NCBI RefSeq assembly: GCF_015057185.1
Contig: NZ_SVEV01000023.1
Location: forward strand, 10,170-59,852
From: Pseudobutyrivibrio sp.
GTDB taxonomy: Bacteria; Bacillota; Clostridia; Lachnospirales; Lachnospiraceae
Direction: 5' to 3'
DNA: 49,683 nt
Part shown: positions 23,613 through 34,300 of the stretch, piece by piece
Layout: the number at the start of each line of letters is the position of its first letter
How positions within the stretch are numbered: the first letter of the stretch is position 1
The notes under the pieces: generated by a model
Database searches by the model: none
What the model was told of the DNA's origin: nothing
Seen by the model: the letters and a program-made list of their open reading frames with translations, nothing else
Position numbers and translations under genes: made by a program

Positions 23613-25655
23613 ATGAAATTTGAATTTGTTTTTGATAAGTTAACTAACTACAAAAATAATCTCTATAAAGAATGGTTATTAACTAATGGGATTGGAGGTT
23701 ACAGTAGCAGTAGCATCATTGGTGCCCATGTACGTACTAATCAGGGCTACATGGTTGCCAGTCTCCACCCACCAGTTGATAGATTTCTTGTTTTTTCAAA
23801 AACTAACGAAAGACTTGTTTGTGGTAGCCGAATCTACGATTTGACCACTGCCCAGCACAAGGGTCCTTATACCAGTGAGTTCAATCAGGGCAATATGCAT
23901 CTAAAGGTCTTCAAATACGATGGCACCACTACTTTTATTTACGAAGCCGGTGGCATGCGTCTTTCCAAAACAATTTCTCTAGTTCAAGGGAAAAATCAAT
24001 GTGTTATCGCATATACATTAGAAAATAACGGTCCAGCTGCCGGTGTTGTAATTACACCTCTTATGAATTTCAGAGCCCATGATCAGCACATGACAGTTGA
24101 GACTCTCAGATACGAGTTACCTGATGAGGTATTCAAGGAGATTCCAGACAACGACAATGGCAACAAGGGCTTCTACTACTCTCCTGTCAGCAACCCTAAC
24201 GTGAGAGTTTCTCTTATTAGTGCTGGCTGTGAAATGGTAAAGCGCAACAATATTTACGATGAAAATATGGAGCTTCAGTTAGAGGCTGACGAGAATAAAG
24301 ATGCCCTTGACTGTCATTTAAAGCCTTATGACTTTGTTATGGAAGTTGATGCTGGCGGAGTTTCTAGAGCATCCTTTGTTTGTACGGTAGATGTGCAGGA
24401 AACAACAGGCAGAAAAAAGCGCGCTTGGGGCGATCTTCCTACCATCGATGTTGATACTGCCTTTGTAGAAGTAGAAAAGGCGAAAAAACGCGTGGCTGAA
24501 TTAATAGAAAACAGCGATTTTACTGATGATGAGGATGAGTTAGCTCAGATTCTTACAGTTGCAGCTGACCAATTCATTGTAAATAGATTATCTACTGGCA
24601 AGAAAACTATTCTCGCCGGATATCCATTCCTTACAGACCATAGCCGCAGCACTCTTATCAGCTTCACAGGTCTTTGCTTGGAGACAGGACGTTTTGATGA
24701 TGCCAAATCTATTTTACTTGCCTACGGCAACGCTATAGAAAATGGTCTTCTTCCAAATATATATCCTGAGGATTGTAGTATGCCTACCTGTGATACTGTT
24801 GATGCTTCACTTTGGTATTTCTATGCAGTGTACAACTATTTGAAATATGTAGACACTGATGATGCTTGGAAATTTGTTGAGGATTACATTTATCCTTGCT
24901 TACAGGAAATAATGGGCGCCTACAGAAAGGGAACCAAATTCGGTATCGGCATGGATGATGATGCCCTCATGTCAGCTGGCACAAACAGTGCTTTGGTTAC
25001 ATGGATGGATGAAATTCCACGTGTTGAGGATGCCCTTCCTAGAAAAGGAAAGGCAGTTGAAATTAATGCTCTTTGGTACAATGCTTTGATGACAATGGAA
25101 GAAATTTCCAGAGGAATCGCTAGACGTACCCACAACAAGCCAGAAAACTATTTAGCTTATGCAGGCGGATGTAGCCAGCTTGCCATGTGGGTAAAGGAAG
25201 CATTTAACGAAGAATTCTGGTACGAAGAGGGCGGATATTTATACGACCTTATTTCAGAAGATACAAAGGATGATACTCTTCGACCAAATCAGATTTTTGC
25301 TGTTAGTCTTCCATTTACAATGCTGGACATCGAGAAGGAAAAATCAATCGTTAGAGCTGTAAAGGACAAGCTTTTCACTGGCATCGGTCTTGCCATCAGC
25401 GAAGGGCAAAGAGCTTATGGATTTTTCCTAGGTGCCTTTATCGAAAGCTACCTTAAGGTTGGCGGCGGCAGCGCCCAGTCAATAGAAGAAGCAAAGGCAA
25501 TGTTTGATTCTGTTGAAAAGCAATTGGTTACAGGCTGCATCGGCAACATTTCCGATTATTTTGATAATGACAAAAAGGCTACAGGCCATGGATGCTTCGC
25601 TACTGCTTGGTCAGTGGGCGAAATGCTCAGAGCTTATTGCCTATTAAACAGATAA
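23613..25655 (+). CDS. Glycogen debranching-type amylo-alpha-1,6-glucosidase (GH133-like)
   Basis: 680 aa from ATG 23613, because GGAG lies 6 nt upstream (23603-23606) while the in-frame ATG 23601 has no ribosome site. The N-terminal beta domain (EWLLTNGIGGYSSSSIIGAHVRTNQGYMVAS) is the archaeal/bacterial GDE N-domain. The C-terminal (alpha/alpha)6 glucosidase domain has TILAGYPFLTDHSRSTLISF, GLLPNIYPEDC, TVDASLWYFYAV (catalytic-site acid region), EINALWYNAL and TGHGCFATAWSVGEMLRAY. It hydrolyses alpha-1,6 branch glucose in glycogen; cytoplasmic, no signal. Monocistronic between its own promoter and a strong terminator. With the phosphoglucomutase at 35426 it fits glycogen metabolism, though the genes are not linked. 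Confidence 0.9.
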   Translation: MKFEFVFDKLTNYKNNLYKEWLLTNGIGGYSSSSIIGAHVRTNQGYMVASLHPPVDRFLVFSKTNERLVCGSRIYDLTTAQHKGPYTSEFNQGNMHLKVFKYDGTTTFIYEAGGMRLSKTISLVQGKNQCVIAYTLENNGPAAGVVITPLMNFRAHDQHMTVETLRYELPDEVFKEIPDNDNGNKGFYYSPVSNPNVRVSLISAGCEMVKRNNIYDENMELQLEADENKDALDCHLKPYDFVMEVDAGGVSRASFVCTVDVQETTGRKKRAWGDLPTIDVDTAFVEVEKAKKRVAELIENSDFTDDEDELAQILTVAADQFIVNRLSTGKKTILAGYPFLTDHSRSTLISFTGLCLETGRFDDAKSILLAYGNAIENGLLPNIYPEDCSMPTCDTVDASLWYFYAVYNYLKYVDTDDAWKFVEDYIYPCLQEIMGAYRKGTKFGIGMDDDALMSAGTNSALVTWMDEIPRVEDALPRKGKAVEINALWYNALMTMEEISRGIARRTHNKPENYLAYAGGCSQLAMWVKEAFNEEFWYEEGGYLYDLISEDTKDDTLRPNQIFAVSLPFTMLDIEKEKSIVRAVKDKLFTGIGLAISEGQRAYGFFLGAFIESYLKVGGGSAQSIEEAKAMFDSVEKQLVTGCIGNISDYFDNDKKATGHGCFATAWSVGEMLRAYCLLNR

Positions 25656-25661
25656 TAAATC

Positions 25662-25700
25662 GACCCCCAAGGGCTACAAAACATATAGTCCAAGGGGGTC
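25662..25700 (+). terminator. Terminator between the debranching gene and cluster 2
   Basis: GACCCCC (25662-25668) pairs with GGGGGTC (25694-25700), with inner GGGCTA/TAGTCC pairing, followed by TTTGTAAT on plus. Cluster 2 converges on it from the other side, and I see no other hairpin after 25740, so it may serve both strands. Confidence 0.75.
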
Positions 25701-25739
25701 TTTGTAATATGAAGTAAATATTCTAAATTATTCTAATGA

Positions 25740-26765
25740 TTAGCTATTCTTTTTGTTATCATACTTTTCTTTTGCAGAAGCAAGTACTGTTATAAATATT
25801 ACTGCTATTCCGATGATAAGAATCACAAATGCATATTTCTTATATGAATCTAAAAGTGCATTTGTTGCTACAGCCTTTGCAACTTCTTCATCTTTGATAT
25901 CGATTACATCTTCAACTCCGAGAGGTGTTTCAGTATCATCGATTGTTGTTGCATCGCCACCTGCCTGTTCGCCTTCACCTGCAGCTGCTGCCTCGCCACC
26001 TTGGTTTCCGCCTCCTGCCTGATTTCCACCGGCCTGCTGATCACGGTTATTAATTGTTCCAAGGTCTCTTGCAACTGACTGGTATGTATAAGAAGGAGCG
26101 CCCTGTACTGTTGAGTATGATGTAGATGTGCTTGTGTTATATACTGTATTTCCACCAGCAGCTTTGGTATACGTAAATATGAATTCCTGATTCTCTGCTA
26201 ATTTATCTACATGAAGGTTATAAGCGTTAGGTGTATATCCACTTATGAATCTATAAGGAACATATACCTCTTCTCCTAATGCTCCATAATATGTAGCTGT
26301 TTCAAGAAGGCTATTTCCTGCATTATCCAAATACTTTACTGTATAAGGAACTGAAGAACCAACACCGTATGCTATAACATATGAGTCATCCTGTGTTACC
26401 GTAAATGCGGATTTTGAAACCACATCGTTTGCTCCACTGACTCTCATGCCCTTTACATAATACTTGGCATTTTCTCCAGTAATGGCAACTGCTGATTTAG
26501 GATCAAATGCTACTGAATCCTCATACATCAAATCTGAGATTGTAATGCAATCTGCTCCGTTGAAGCTTACGCTTGCTGTGTTTGAAACTACTGTCAAACT
26601 AGAGCTTAGATCGTTTAAGAATTCTGCTTTTGTTTCAGCTGTTCCGCCAAGTACAATGTTGATTCTGTAGGTATAGCTTTCAGCTTTTGCAGTAAGCGGC
26701 ATCATAACCGTTACCGCCATAACCATCATTAAGATTAATCCGAATAATTTTTTTACACTCATCAT
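25740..26765 (-). CDS. MucBP-domain membrane surface protein (cluster 2)
   Basis: 341 aa, paralogue of 3924-5021 in the same position of the cluster. Signal peptide 1-28 (ends TAKAESYTYRI). The N-domain shares YTYRINIVLGG. The MucBP-like domain SVPYTVKYLDNAGNSLLETATYY runs to FTYTKAAGG. A Gly/Gln/Ala-rich linker follows, then VIDIKDEEVAKA just before a single helix (about 312-332) and a short positive tail. No sorting motif, so it is membrane-bound. It starts with ATGATG 2 nt after the upstream stop (AGAAGG ribosome site). Last gene of cluster 2. Role inferred as for the cluster 1 copy. Confidence 0.8.
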   Translation of the reverse strand: MMSVKKLFGLILMMVMAVTVMMPLTAKAESYTYRINIVLGGTAETKAEFLNDLSSSLTVVSNTASVSFNGADCITISDLMYEDSVAFDPKSAVAITGENAKYYVKGMRVSGANDVVSKSAFTVTQDDSYVIAYGVGSSVPYTVKYLDNAGNSLLETATYYGALGEEVYVPYRFISGYTPNAYNLHVDKLAENQEFIFTYTKAAGGNTVYNTSTSTSYSTVQGAPSYTYQSVARDLGTINNRDQQAGGNQAGGGNQGGEAAAAGEGEQAGGDATTIDDTETPLGVEDVIDIKDEEVAKAVATNALLDSYKKYAFVILIIGIAVIFITVLASAKEKYDNKKNS

Positions 26766-26766
26766 A

Positions 26767-27594
26767 TTACGCTACCTTCTCTCTTTTGTTTTTTGTTAGC
26801 AAAAAATACCAAAGAATTAAGCCAATTCCTAAAAGCATCATTGCTGAGCAAATAATTATTGGTAGTGGTGAATCGCCAGTCTGTGGATTTGCTGATGTTG
26901 GAACTACTCCCTCATCAATGAGGATGACTTCTGTTCCACCAGGAACCTCGTATACTACTGTTCTCGACTTGTTTTCTGTCACTGTATTAGTAGTTGCTGG
27001 TTCCACATTTTCTACACCGAATCTAACATCAAGTGATGCTAGCTTTTCCATGTAGGAATTGTCCTGTGAATTTCCATCAAGTGCGATTTCGATTTTTACT
27101 GTTCCCATACCCCCTGCAGGAACGATTCCTACGTCGAAGTATGTACCTTCACCATTTTTCAGTGTTCCCTGAATCTGGTTTAGGCCAAGAACTGTAGTAT
27201 TGTCGCCACCTAATGTCTCGCTATTGTAGATAATGGTAGTGGTTCCGTTTAAGGTGTAGCTAAGCTCGTATGAATAAGCTCCACCGCTAATATTTGCTGC
27301 ACTACCATCGATGTTTTTCTCTTCAAGAGAATTTATGATGTCTGTGCTGAGATAAAAGTCTGCTGACTTGTCTGATGTGTTTTTGTAATCTACGTTGAAT
27401 ATTACTGTATCTCCAGGCATTACGCTTGTAATAGTGGATTTGCTAACATCGTAGCTAGAAGTAATACCTTTTCCGTCGTAGGTTACGTCCCAACCGGTAG
27501 TCTGAGTACTTGCACTTGAACTAAATCCAGTTCCCATTAATCCTGCCATAGTAAGTGCTAGAGCAAGGACCATATTTAAAATTTTTTTCTTCAT
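26767..27594 (-). CDS. NPQTG-motif cell-surface protein (cluster 2)
   Basis: 275 aa, paralogue of 5022-5837. Signal peptide 1-30; mature start TTGWDVTYDGKGITSSYDVSKS matches the cluster 1 copy nearly residue for residue. The ectodomain has several DGNSQDNSYMEKLASLDVRFG-type segments, also shared. GGTEVILIDEG precedes NPQTGDS, a helix and the tail KNKREKVA. NPQT is the class B sortase recognition core, yet no sortase lies in this cluster; the SrtB half of the fusion at 2614 is the nearest candidate. Ribosome site AAAGGAG. Confidence 0.8.
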   Translation of the reverse strand: MKKKILNMVLALALTMAGLMGTGFSSSASTQTTGWDVTYDGKGITSSYDVSKSTITSVMPGDTVIFNVDYKNTSDKSADFYLSTDIINSLEEKNIDGSAANISGGAYSYELSYTLNGTTTIIYNSETLGGDNTTVLGLNQIQGTLKNGEGTYFDVGIVPAGGMGTVKIEIALDGNSQDNSYMEKLASLDVRFGVENVEPATTNTVTENKSRTVVYEVPGGTEVILIDEGVVPTSANPQTGDSPLPIIICSAMMLLGIGLILWYFLLTKNKREKVA

Positions 27595-27609
27595 ATCCCG
27601 CTCCTTTCA

Positions 27610-28353
27610 CTACTGAACAGATTTACCACCAATTGTTAATATATTTCCATCATCAGGTGCAGAACATGTTGCTTTGATTCCCCAAGCTGCGTATATTGCA
27701 TCTTCGCTGTTGTGGGTCTGAACTGCATCTGCTTGAATCTGAATGTAAACTTCCTCTCCGTTGTAGAGATATTCGTTTACGATTGTTCCTTTAAGCTCGG
27801 TTCCATTTTCTATAGCTGGCTTTGTTTCAACAAATGTTGTAACTTCGTTATTGATTTTCAGTCCTGTTATAAACTCTGCTGCATTTCCACAAGCTAAAGG
27901 TGAGGTCATGTAATAAACTTCCTGTTCTGTTGTGGTCTCGTCTGGATTTAAATACCATCCTTCTGCTGTCTCAAGCTCGATAAGCTCTGGATTTAAATTG
28001 GTGCTCTTGCCATCCTTGAACCAGCTCTTTCTAACAACCACTCTTACATATTCACTGTAGCCTGTTTCATTGTTAGAGTTATTAACAACTCGAACTCTCT
28101 CATCGTATTTCTTTCCGATTTTGATTGTTTCGTCTTGTTTTACACTATCGAAAACCAACCCATCGTCTGCTGAAACGTATTCATCACCAACCATTTCCTG
28201 AACATCTACCGAAATAGTTGCTGTTGAGAAATTAACTCTTTCAGCTGCTGTTTGATAAACGATTGCTGCTCTAGCTGCGCCAACTGAGCCTGCTGCTATG
28301 ACGATTAGTCCAAAGGCTAGGATGATAAGCGGATTTTTAATTAATTTTTTCAT
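27610..28353 (-). CDS. TasA/camelysin-like secreted protein, second type (cluster 2)
   Basis: 247 aa, paralogue of 5856-6578. The N-terminus MKKLIKNPLIILAFGL is a signal region, then AARAAIVYQTAAERVNFSTATISVDVQEM, parallel to the cluster 1 protein. Shared internal blocks include EYVRVVVRKSW, ELIELETAEGWYLN (cf. LIELNTTDSWMKL) and ADAVQTHNSEDAIYAAWGI. No anchor. In the canonical YFTD position it has VYQT, so cleavage by a SipW-type enzyme is likely but not certain. Preceded by AGGAGG and 4 bp after the YFTD-type gene, a tight pair as in cluster 1. Confidence 0.7.
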   Translation of the reverse strand: MKKLIKNPLIILAFGLIVIAAGSVGAARAAIVYQTAAERVNFSTATISVDVQEMVGDEYVSADDGLVFDSVKQDETIKIGKKYDERVRVVNNSNNETGYSEYVRVVVRKSWFKDGKSTNLNPELIELETAEGWYLNPDETTTEQEVYYMTSPLACGNAAEFITGLKINNEVTTFVETKPAIENGTELKGTIVNEYLYNGEEVYIQIQADAVQTHNSEDAIYAAWGIKATCSAPDDGNILTIGGKSVQ

Positions 28354-28357
28354 ATGC

Positions 28358-28858
28358 TTACCTCCTATCTACTTTCTCATCAATCTGAGATGAAATCTTT
28401 GCATCCCAGTCACCTGTGTAGCTTCCATCTTCATCGTAGATAACCTTGGCTCCTTCCTGAACGATTATTACGTTGAAGCTTTCCTCTGCCTCTGAATTAA
28501 TCTGTAATAATAGCTGGTTTGTTTTTTCTCCTGGAGAAACGATGTCGCTGTAGTAGTAATAGCCATCGCCTCCATCGCTCCAGCCTTCTGAATCAACTAG
28601 TGTTACTGTGCAGTTATCTGGGTAGAGAGCCTTTGCCCTGACTAGAAGCTCATAATCACCAGTATTGGAGATAGAGATTTTCTTGATCATATTTTCTACT
28701 TTATCTTCCATCGGAGGTATTTCGCTGTCCCCTAGCTTTAGTTCTATTTTGCCCTCCGTTGAAATGGTGTCAGTAAAATATGCAATGGCTGGTTTAACTG
28801 CCGTACCACTAACAAGTACTAGCGCTGCAGCAACTAATATTAACCACTTTGTCTTCAT
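28358..28858 (-). CDS. SipW-dependent TasA/camelysin-like protein, YFTD type (cluster 2)
   Basis: 166 aa. The SipW-type signal MKTKWLILVAAALVLVSG is followed by AIAYFTDTIS, identical in layout to the protein at 6578-7207. The mature domain has IKKISISNTGDYELLVRAKAL and ESFNVIIVQEGAKVIYDEDG, aligned with VKNTGNYDVFVRVQA and FNVVIVEEAAKAQRDADG of the cluster 1 copy. It lacks the Gln/Thr/Glu tail of that copy. No sorting signal. Probably a fibre or matrix subunit whose signal is removed by the SipW half of the fusion at 2614 (no signal peptidase in this cluster). GGAGG before ATG. Confidence 0.8.
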   Translation of the reverse strand: MKTKWLILVAAALVLVSGTAVKPAIAYFTDTISTEGKIELKLGDSEIPPMEDKVENMIKKISISNTGDYELLVRAKALYPDNCTVTLVDSEGWSDGGDGYYYYSDIVSPGEKTNQLLLQINSEAEESFNVIIVQEGAKVIYDEDGSYTGDWDAKISSQIDEKVDRR

Positions 28859-28883
28859 AATTGGTTACCTCCATCTCACATTT

Positions 28884-29942
28884 TTATCTAACCAATTGCT
28901 CCTGTGCAGGTGCCGCTTCATTTGGTGTCTGGCCCTGGGCTACTGGATTGCCATCCTGATCTGTCCAGTAGTAAACTCCGTCGATTATATCGAAGTGATT
29001 TTCTGCACTTATGCCACCCTGATTGAGTCGTTCGTCAAAATCATTTTCGAATGCTGCATCTACTGTGGTGTCTGCAACTATTCTGACATCTACTGCCCTG
29101 TCTCCAACTGGTGTGTAGCTAGCTCCTGTGTAAATCTCAGTTACTGTTACATCTGCATCAGCTGGAATATCTGTAATCTCTCTATTCAACTGACCTGGGC
29201 TGCTAAAATCAATTGAGAATACGTTGTTAAATACAACTTCCTGGTCTCTTACTGCCTTAACCTCATATACGAAGGCTGCCTTTCCAAGAGAGAGATTATA
29301 TGTATCTAGGTTTTTGATGATGCGAATACTTCCGTATAATGGAGTCTCTTCACATTTTAGATTGAAAGTTACGTTTGGATTCCATTCATCTGAGCCTGCA
29401 CCTGTCATAATAAACTCGCTTGTAGGTGCCATTATTACGTATGAAGTGAATGAGTATGCATATCTCAAATCCCTTACATCCTTTGGAATATAGAGATATA
29501 ATCCTGCGCCACCTTCAATTTCTACTGATGCTTCTGTAGCCTCTGCCTTATTCAGTCGGATGACTTCATCGGCTACCACATCATCTCTTGCTGCTATGGT
29601 AAGTGCCGGGTTAACGATTCCAGTTTTGATATCATCAATTGATGGATTGCCATCTAGTATGTCTATCTTTACTGTTTCATCTGCGAATGCACCGACCTTT
29701 GTGAGTCTTCCAGTGTAATCCATGGCTGCTAGCTTATAAAGTTCGATTTCTACTGTGCCATTAAATGCATTAGCAAATATAGAATCGTCACCATCAGCAA
29801 CTGCGGCAGTAATTTTTATGGTTCCTGCAACATCTACCCGATCGGCTGCTCTGGAAATATATGTTCCCAGCCCCCATGCGGCGATAATTGTCGCTATCAC
29901 TATGACAACTATTATTCCTTTTCTAAAAATTGCTTTATTCAC
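28884..29942 (-). CDS. Unanchored minor pilin-like protein with DUF7601/Cna-B-like domain (cluster 2)
   Basis: 352 aa, GTG start (GGGAG 6 nt upstream). Signal or membrane segment about 8-28, then ADRVDVAGTIKITAAV (cf. AERVDLTKDITITATV in the cluster 1 copy). The N-domain IFANAFNGTVEIELYKLAAM and a C-terminal Cna-B-like DUF7601 domain (YGSIRIIKNLDTYNLSLGKAAFVYEV to FENDFDE) follow. It ends with GGISAENHF and a Gln/Pro/Ala-rich tail, without LPxTG or helix. Lies between the backbone pilin and the TasA-like genes, where cluster 1 also carries its copy. Confidence 0.75.
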   Translation of the reverse strand: MNKAIFRKGIIVVIVIATIIAAWGLGTYISRAADRVDVAGTIKITAAVADGDDSIFANAFNGTVEIELYKLAAMDYTGRLTKVGAFADETVKIDILDGNPSIDDIKTGIVNPALTIAARDDVVADEVIRLNKAEATEASVEIEGGAGLYLYIPKDVRDLRYAYSFTSYVIMAPTSEFIMTGAGSDEWNPNVTFNLKCEETPLYGSIRIIKNLDTYNLSLGKAAFVYEVKAVRDQEVVFNNVFSIDFSSPGQLNREITDIPADADVTVTEIYTGASYTPVGDRAVDVRIVADTTVDAAFENDFDERLNQGGISAENHFDIIDGVYYWTDQDGNPVAQGQTPNEAAPAQEQLVR

Positions 29943-29969
29943 TGGCGACTCCCTTCTAAGCCAAAAGGC

Positions 29970-31307
29970 TTACTTTGTAGAGTTGTTCTTCTTATTTGCG
30001 AAATATAATCCTGCTGCTGCACTCATTAAGAGTACTCCAAATCCTGTAAAGGCTGCTGTACCAGAACCACCTGTAAATGGAAGCTGAGAAAGCTTTGTAT
30101 CATGTACAATTGCTGAACCTTCAGGTCCTGTTGTAGCTGTTGCATATTCCCATGCTGCCCATGAAACTGTTACAGGGATATCATTTAGTCTGTATCCGTC
30201 AGGTGCTTTAACTTCAACTACCTTGTATGTCTTGTTTCCGTCAAATCCCTTTGCTGTTGCTTTTCCTTCTCCGTTAGTTGTAAGCTTTGTAATATTTGCA
30301 TCGTTCTCGTCTAACCAAGCTACTAAAACACCATTCTCATCAAGCTGTGCGTATTTGTCATTTGCGTTCTTGATTACGAACTCTGCGCCTGATAAGTACT
30401 CAGGATTATTAGAACCTGCTTCGTTCATCTTTGTGATTGTAATTGTTCCTGCAAAGATCTTAACTGGTGTTGCATTTTCCTTGTAGCCTAATGGATAAGC
30501 TGTATTCTCAACTGTTACTTCAAGAACCTGAATTGTATAAGTAATTGTGATTGGCTGGTTAGCCATTGTGTTACCATTTGTTAAATATGTAAGGTCCATT
30601 GTAAGCTTCTGTCCGTCTGTTGTTGTCTCTGGTGTAAAGTACTTTGTCTCTGTTCCAACTGTTACTGCTACCTGATTGTTTTCAACCTTGTAAAGACCAC
30701 CCTTGAGCTCATCAACGATAATGAATTTCTCATCAGAATCGATTGGCTTGTAAGGAATCTGTGCTGTTAATGTATAGGAAACCTCGTCTCCAACTTCTAT
30801 TGTCTCTCCACCTTCCTCTACTGTCTTGACAACGATCTTCTTAATCTTTTTTGCTGTAACAGATGTGTTCTTAAGTGCATAATTCTCATCGAAACCGATG
30901 TATGCAAGCATTGGATTGTAATCATATCCTGTTTCCGATGCATTGATGAGATATAAGCCTGCTTCTGTAACATTTATTGTTGTTCCACATTCTGTTGTAG
31001 CTGTGATTTTCTTCATCGCCTCGGCAATCTGTGTCTCTGAGGTGCAATCTATAAAGCTTTGAAGCTTCTCTTGGTCGTTAGAGCCTGCAAAGTCTTCGAA
31101 TGCTGCCTCAAATCCATCTACTATTGCCCAACCAGTTGGTGTGGTTCTGTCAGGTTTGATAATCTGTGAATACCAGATATGCTCTGCATTATCCGCACCG
31201 TTAATGGTAATTGTTGCGCCTGCTTCAGCAGCAGCTGCTGTAATGGTCATTCCTAGTATCATTACAAATGCCACTGCCAGGGCAAAAATCTTTCTAATTC
31301 TCTTCAT
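29970..31307 (-). CDS. LPFTG-anchored backbone pilin (cluster 2)
   Basis: 445 aa. Signal peptide 1-28 (ends TAAAAEAG). The N-domain includes ADNAEHIWYSQIIKPD. The D2-type domain is EVSYTLTAQIPYKPIDSDEKFIIVDEL, and the Cna-B-type domain is ITITKMNEAGSNNPEYLSGAEFVI to YKVVEVKAPDGYRLND, whose VEVKAPDGY is the isopeptide E-box. Sorting signal LPFTGG, then helix and tail NKKNNSTK. Same size and motif as the cluster 1 backbone (10173), but the sequences have diverged considerably, so the two pili would be antigenically different. It needs a class C sortase; none is in this cluster. AGGAGG upstream; 22 bp behind the adhesin gene. Confidence 0.85.
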   Translation of the reverse strand: MKRIRKIFALAVAFVMILGMTITAAAAEAGATITINGADNAEHIWYSQIIKPDRTTPTGWAIVDGFEAAFEDFAGSNDQEKLQSFIDCTSETQIAEAMKKITATTECGTTINVTEAGLYLINASETGYDYNPMLAYIGFDENYALKNTSVTAKKIKKIVVKTVEEGGETIEVGDEVSYTLTAQIPYKPIDSDEKFIIVDELKGGLYKVENNQVAVTVGTETKYFTPETTTDGQKLTMDLTYLTNGNTMANQPITITYTIQVLEVTVENTAYPLGYKENATPVKIFAGTITITKMNEAGSNNPEYLSGAEFVIKNANDKYAQLDENGVLVAWLDENDANITKLTTNGEGKATAKGFDGNKTYKVVEVKAPDGYRLNDIPVTVSWAAWEYATATTGPEGSAIVHDTKLSQLPFTGGSGTAAFTGFGVLLMSAAAGLYFANKKNNSTK

Positions 31308-31329
31308 ACGCCTTACCTCCTATTACAAC

Positions 31330-34300
31330 CTATCTAACTACTCTCTGCTTTCTTCTGTTTCTGTAGCACATGTATACTGATGCCAGCATCATTACTATTC
31401 CTGCGAATGTTGTCTTGTAAATACCATCACCGCCTGTACTTGGTAATGAGTAAACTGTTGAATTTACGAAGTAGAACTTGTATGTGTATACGTTCTTGTT
31501 TCTTACTGGCTCTACTGTATATGCTTCTTCAGTAACACCATCAGATAAAATCTTTATAACTGTAGGAACGTTCTCATCAGAGATAGTTATGAGCCAATGT
31601 TCCTCACTCTTAACGTATCCTGTAGGAGCCTTTGTCTCTGTAAGGTTGTAGGTCTTGCCCCTTGCGATAGTTTCGTTTTCGCCAAGAGTCCATTTTACAT
31701 ATCCGTCTGTATCGCCAACTAACTGGCTAGTACCTGTGTAGGTAAGCGCTGATGCAAGTTCTACATCTGTTTCCTGTAATTTGAACTCTGCTGTATTTAA
31801 TAATGTTCCGTCTCCATTTACCTTGTAGATTTCCCACTCATTCTTGAAGTGAACCTGAACTACTGGATGTTTGAAATGTGAAGCATCTGGTACACCTTTG
31901 TATGTGAAGTTAACCTTTGCATCTTCATTTGAGTTAAATCCAGGCTTGTCTACTGATGTCCACTGAGCCTCTGGGATATTCTTGTTGTCCGTGTCCTCCT
32001 CACCCTTTGCGTTATATCCACTTTCGAGATACTCGTCATAAGCTTTGGCTGTAGGTCTTACCATGAAGCCAACCTTGTAAGTGTAATCTGGATACATCTT
32101 GTAGCCATCTGGGAATGTTACTACCATTGCTCCATCCACGAAGTTTGCTTCCATCTGATAGGTTGCTCCATCCTGAACTACCTGGAATGTTGCTGGCCTT
32201 GTCTGTACTCCATTTTCATCTATGTATCCATTTTCATAAGTAGATGTCTGCCATATATCTTGACCGCCAACCTCAATACTTACGTAGAATTCTGAATCAG
32301 GTACCATCTCAACATAGCTTGTAAGTGGATCAGTAATGACTACGTCTGTAGTATCATACTTTGTCTCGATTGTTGTCTGGCCACCAACTGAATCTGTGGT
32401 AATTGTTCCTGCTAATCCTTTGAAGAGTTCTACAATCTTGTTTGAGTTAACTGTAAGAGTCTTCTTATTAGCCTCTGGGCAAGGAACCTTTGCTGTAATA
32501 TGCTGTAAGATACCTTCGCGAGTAAGTGATAATATCCTGCCATCCTCATCAACTGTATATGCTGTGCTTCCGAAATCAACACCGATTGCATAGAAGCTAT
32601 CACATGTAAGATTTGCGGCTGCTGCTCTTGCATGATTGTATGCAGTATTATCAAATGAACCACCATTTCCTGAATAGCCTCTAGGTACTGTATTATCTAC
32701 GTAGTATGTTGGCTCGCCATCTGTAAGGAATATTACAATTGACTTTGATCCTTCTCTTGTTGTAGCTAACTGCTCCTGAGCCTTAATTAAACCTGCTTCG
32801 TAGTTTGTTCCACCACCTGTTGCTGTGCTAATGCTTAGGTGTTCACTTGTAACCCAGTTCTGTGTATTATCTGCAAGTTTTGCTGTAGCATCGAAGTAAA
32901 CTACCTTCCAAGCTGCATCTACATTTCTCTTTGTCTGGAAGATTTCTGAAAGTAAATCAACTGCACTCTTTAGGTTTGTCATACGACTGTTGTTTGCCAT
33001 AGAACCTGACTTATCAACTACTAATACGATGTCAACCTTTGTAGGCTCTAATGAAGAAATTTCTTCCTGCTCAAATATTGTCTGAGTAATGTACTCGCAT
33101 GGAGCTTTGTATTTAAGTACTAATTCGTAGTTATCATCACCCCTATATGTGATGTACTTGTTTAACTCTTCTTCCTGATGCTTATCAATTGAAGTGATTG
33201 TTAAATAATTTCTGAAAACAACATCTGTAAGTTGTCCTGCTGTTACGTTTACATCAACCTTACGTGAGCTTTCTGTGTTGTAATCGTATGTATTAACTAC
33301 TGTTCCATTTAATTCAACCTTTGTAATAAAGTCGTTAAATGTATAATTAGATTCTTTTATTCCACTTTCAGTAATTGTGTAGCTGCCATCTGGTAATGAG
33401 CCTTCGTTGAAGTATGCTGATTCGCCAGTCTTTAATGTGAATTTACCATCGGCGCTTGTTGTCTTCTTTGTATTTCCTATGTAGTAGTCAACTGCTCCAA
33501 CTGATGCACCAGCTGAATTTGTAATTGTAAATTCATACTCTGTAGTTGTATCTGTTGCTGCATCACCTGTTGCTTTCTTAGTAATTGCAAGATCTGCATC
33601 TCTCTCATAGATGAATGCGATGTAGATTAATGGTGCTTTAGATGAATCAGATGTAAGAGTCTTAGTTGCAACCGTTGTATCTCCATTACAAATATTAATC
33701 TTGTATGAATTGCCCTTTGAATAAGTAAATCTGTCAACCTCGTGATACTCACCGTTATCATCTTTGTATTCAGCTCTTACATATCTATAACCATCAACTT
33801 CTGGTGCATATGTATCCTTTAGCATTTCTGCTGCAGGAATATTATTACCTGATGTGTTGATGTTATGTGTTGTAGTTTCTGTAGAGAATTCTGTAAGCTC
33901 TTCGTTATTTCTTGAGTAGCATGTTGCCATTACATCAACGTATCTTGTGTTAGAGCCGTTTTTCCACTTAATTACGAAAATTGAAAATGAATCGCTTGTA
34001 AATTCTGCCTGAGTAATATCCATTTCTGATTCAATCTCAAGAGAAGCCTTGCCAAGTTCTGTCAAGTTTTCAATTTCATTTGACGCCTCGTTAAAGTGGA
34101 GCATTTCAATTTCTGTTGTAACGTCTTCTGTTGTTTCAATTGAATCTGGACGTGTTGCCTGCTTGTATTCCATTGTGACTGTAACGTCACCATCAGGTTC
34201 AACTTCTTCCTTTGATTCTATAGAGATAAATGAAATATCGTATGCTAAGAATCCATATTCGTCAGCATCATTCATTTGTGTTTCGTTAATTAAGTCGTTT

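Noticed and set aside
28665-29216. 183-codon plus-strand frame antisense to cluster 2 genes
   Set aside because: Shadow frame of two well-supported minus-strand genes with low-complexity Ile/Cys/Ser composition.
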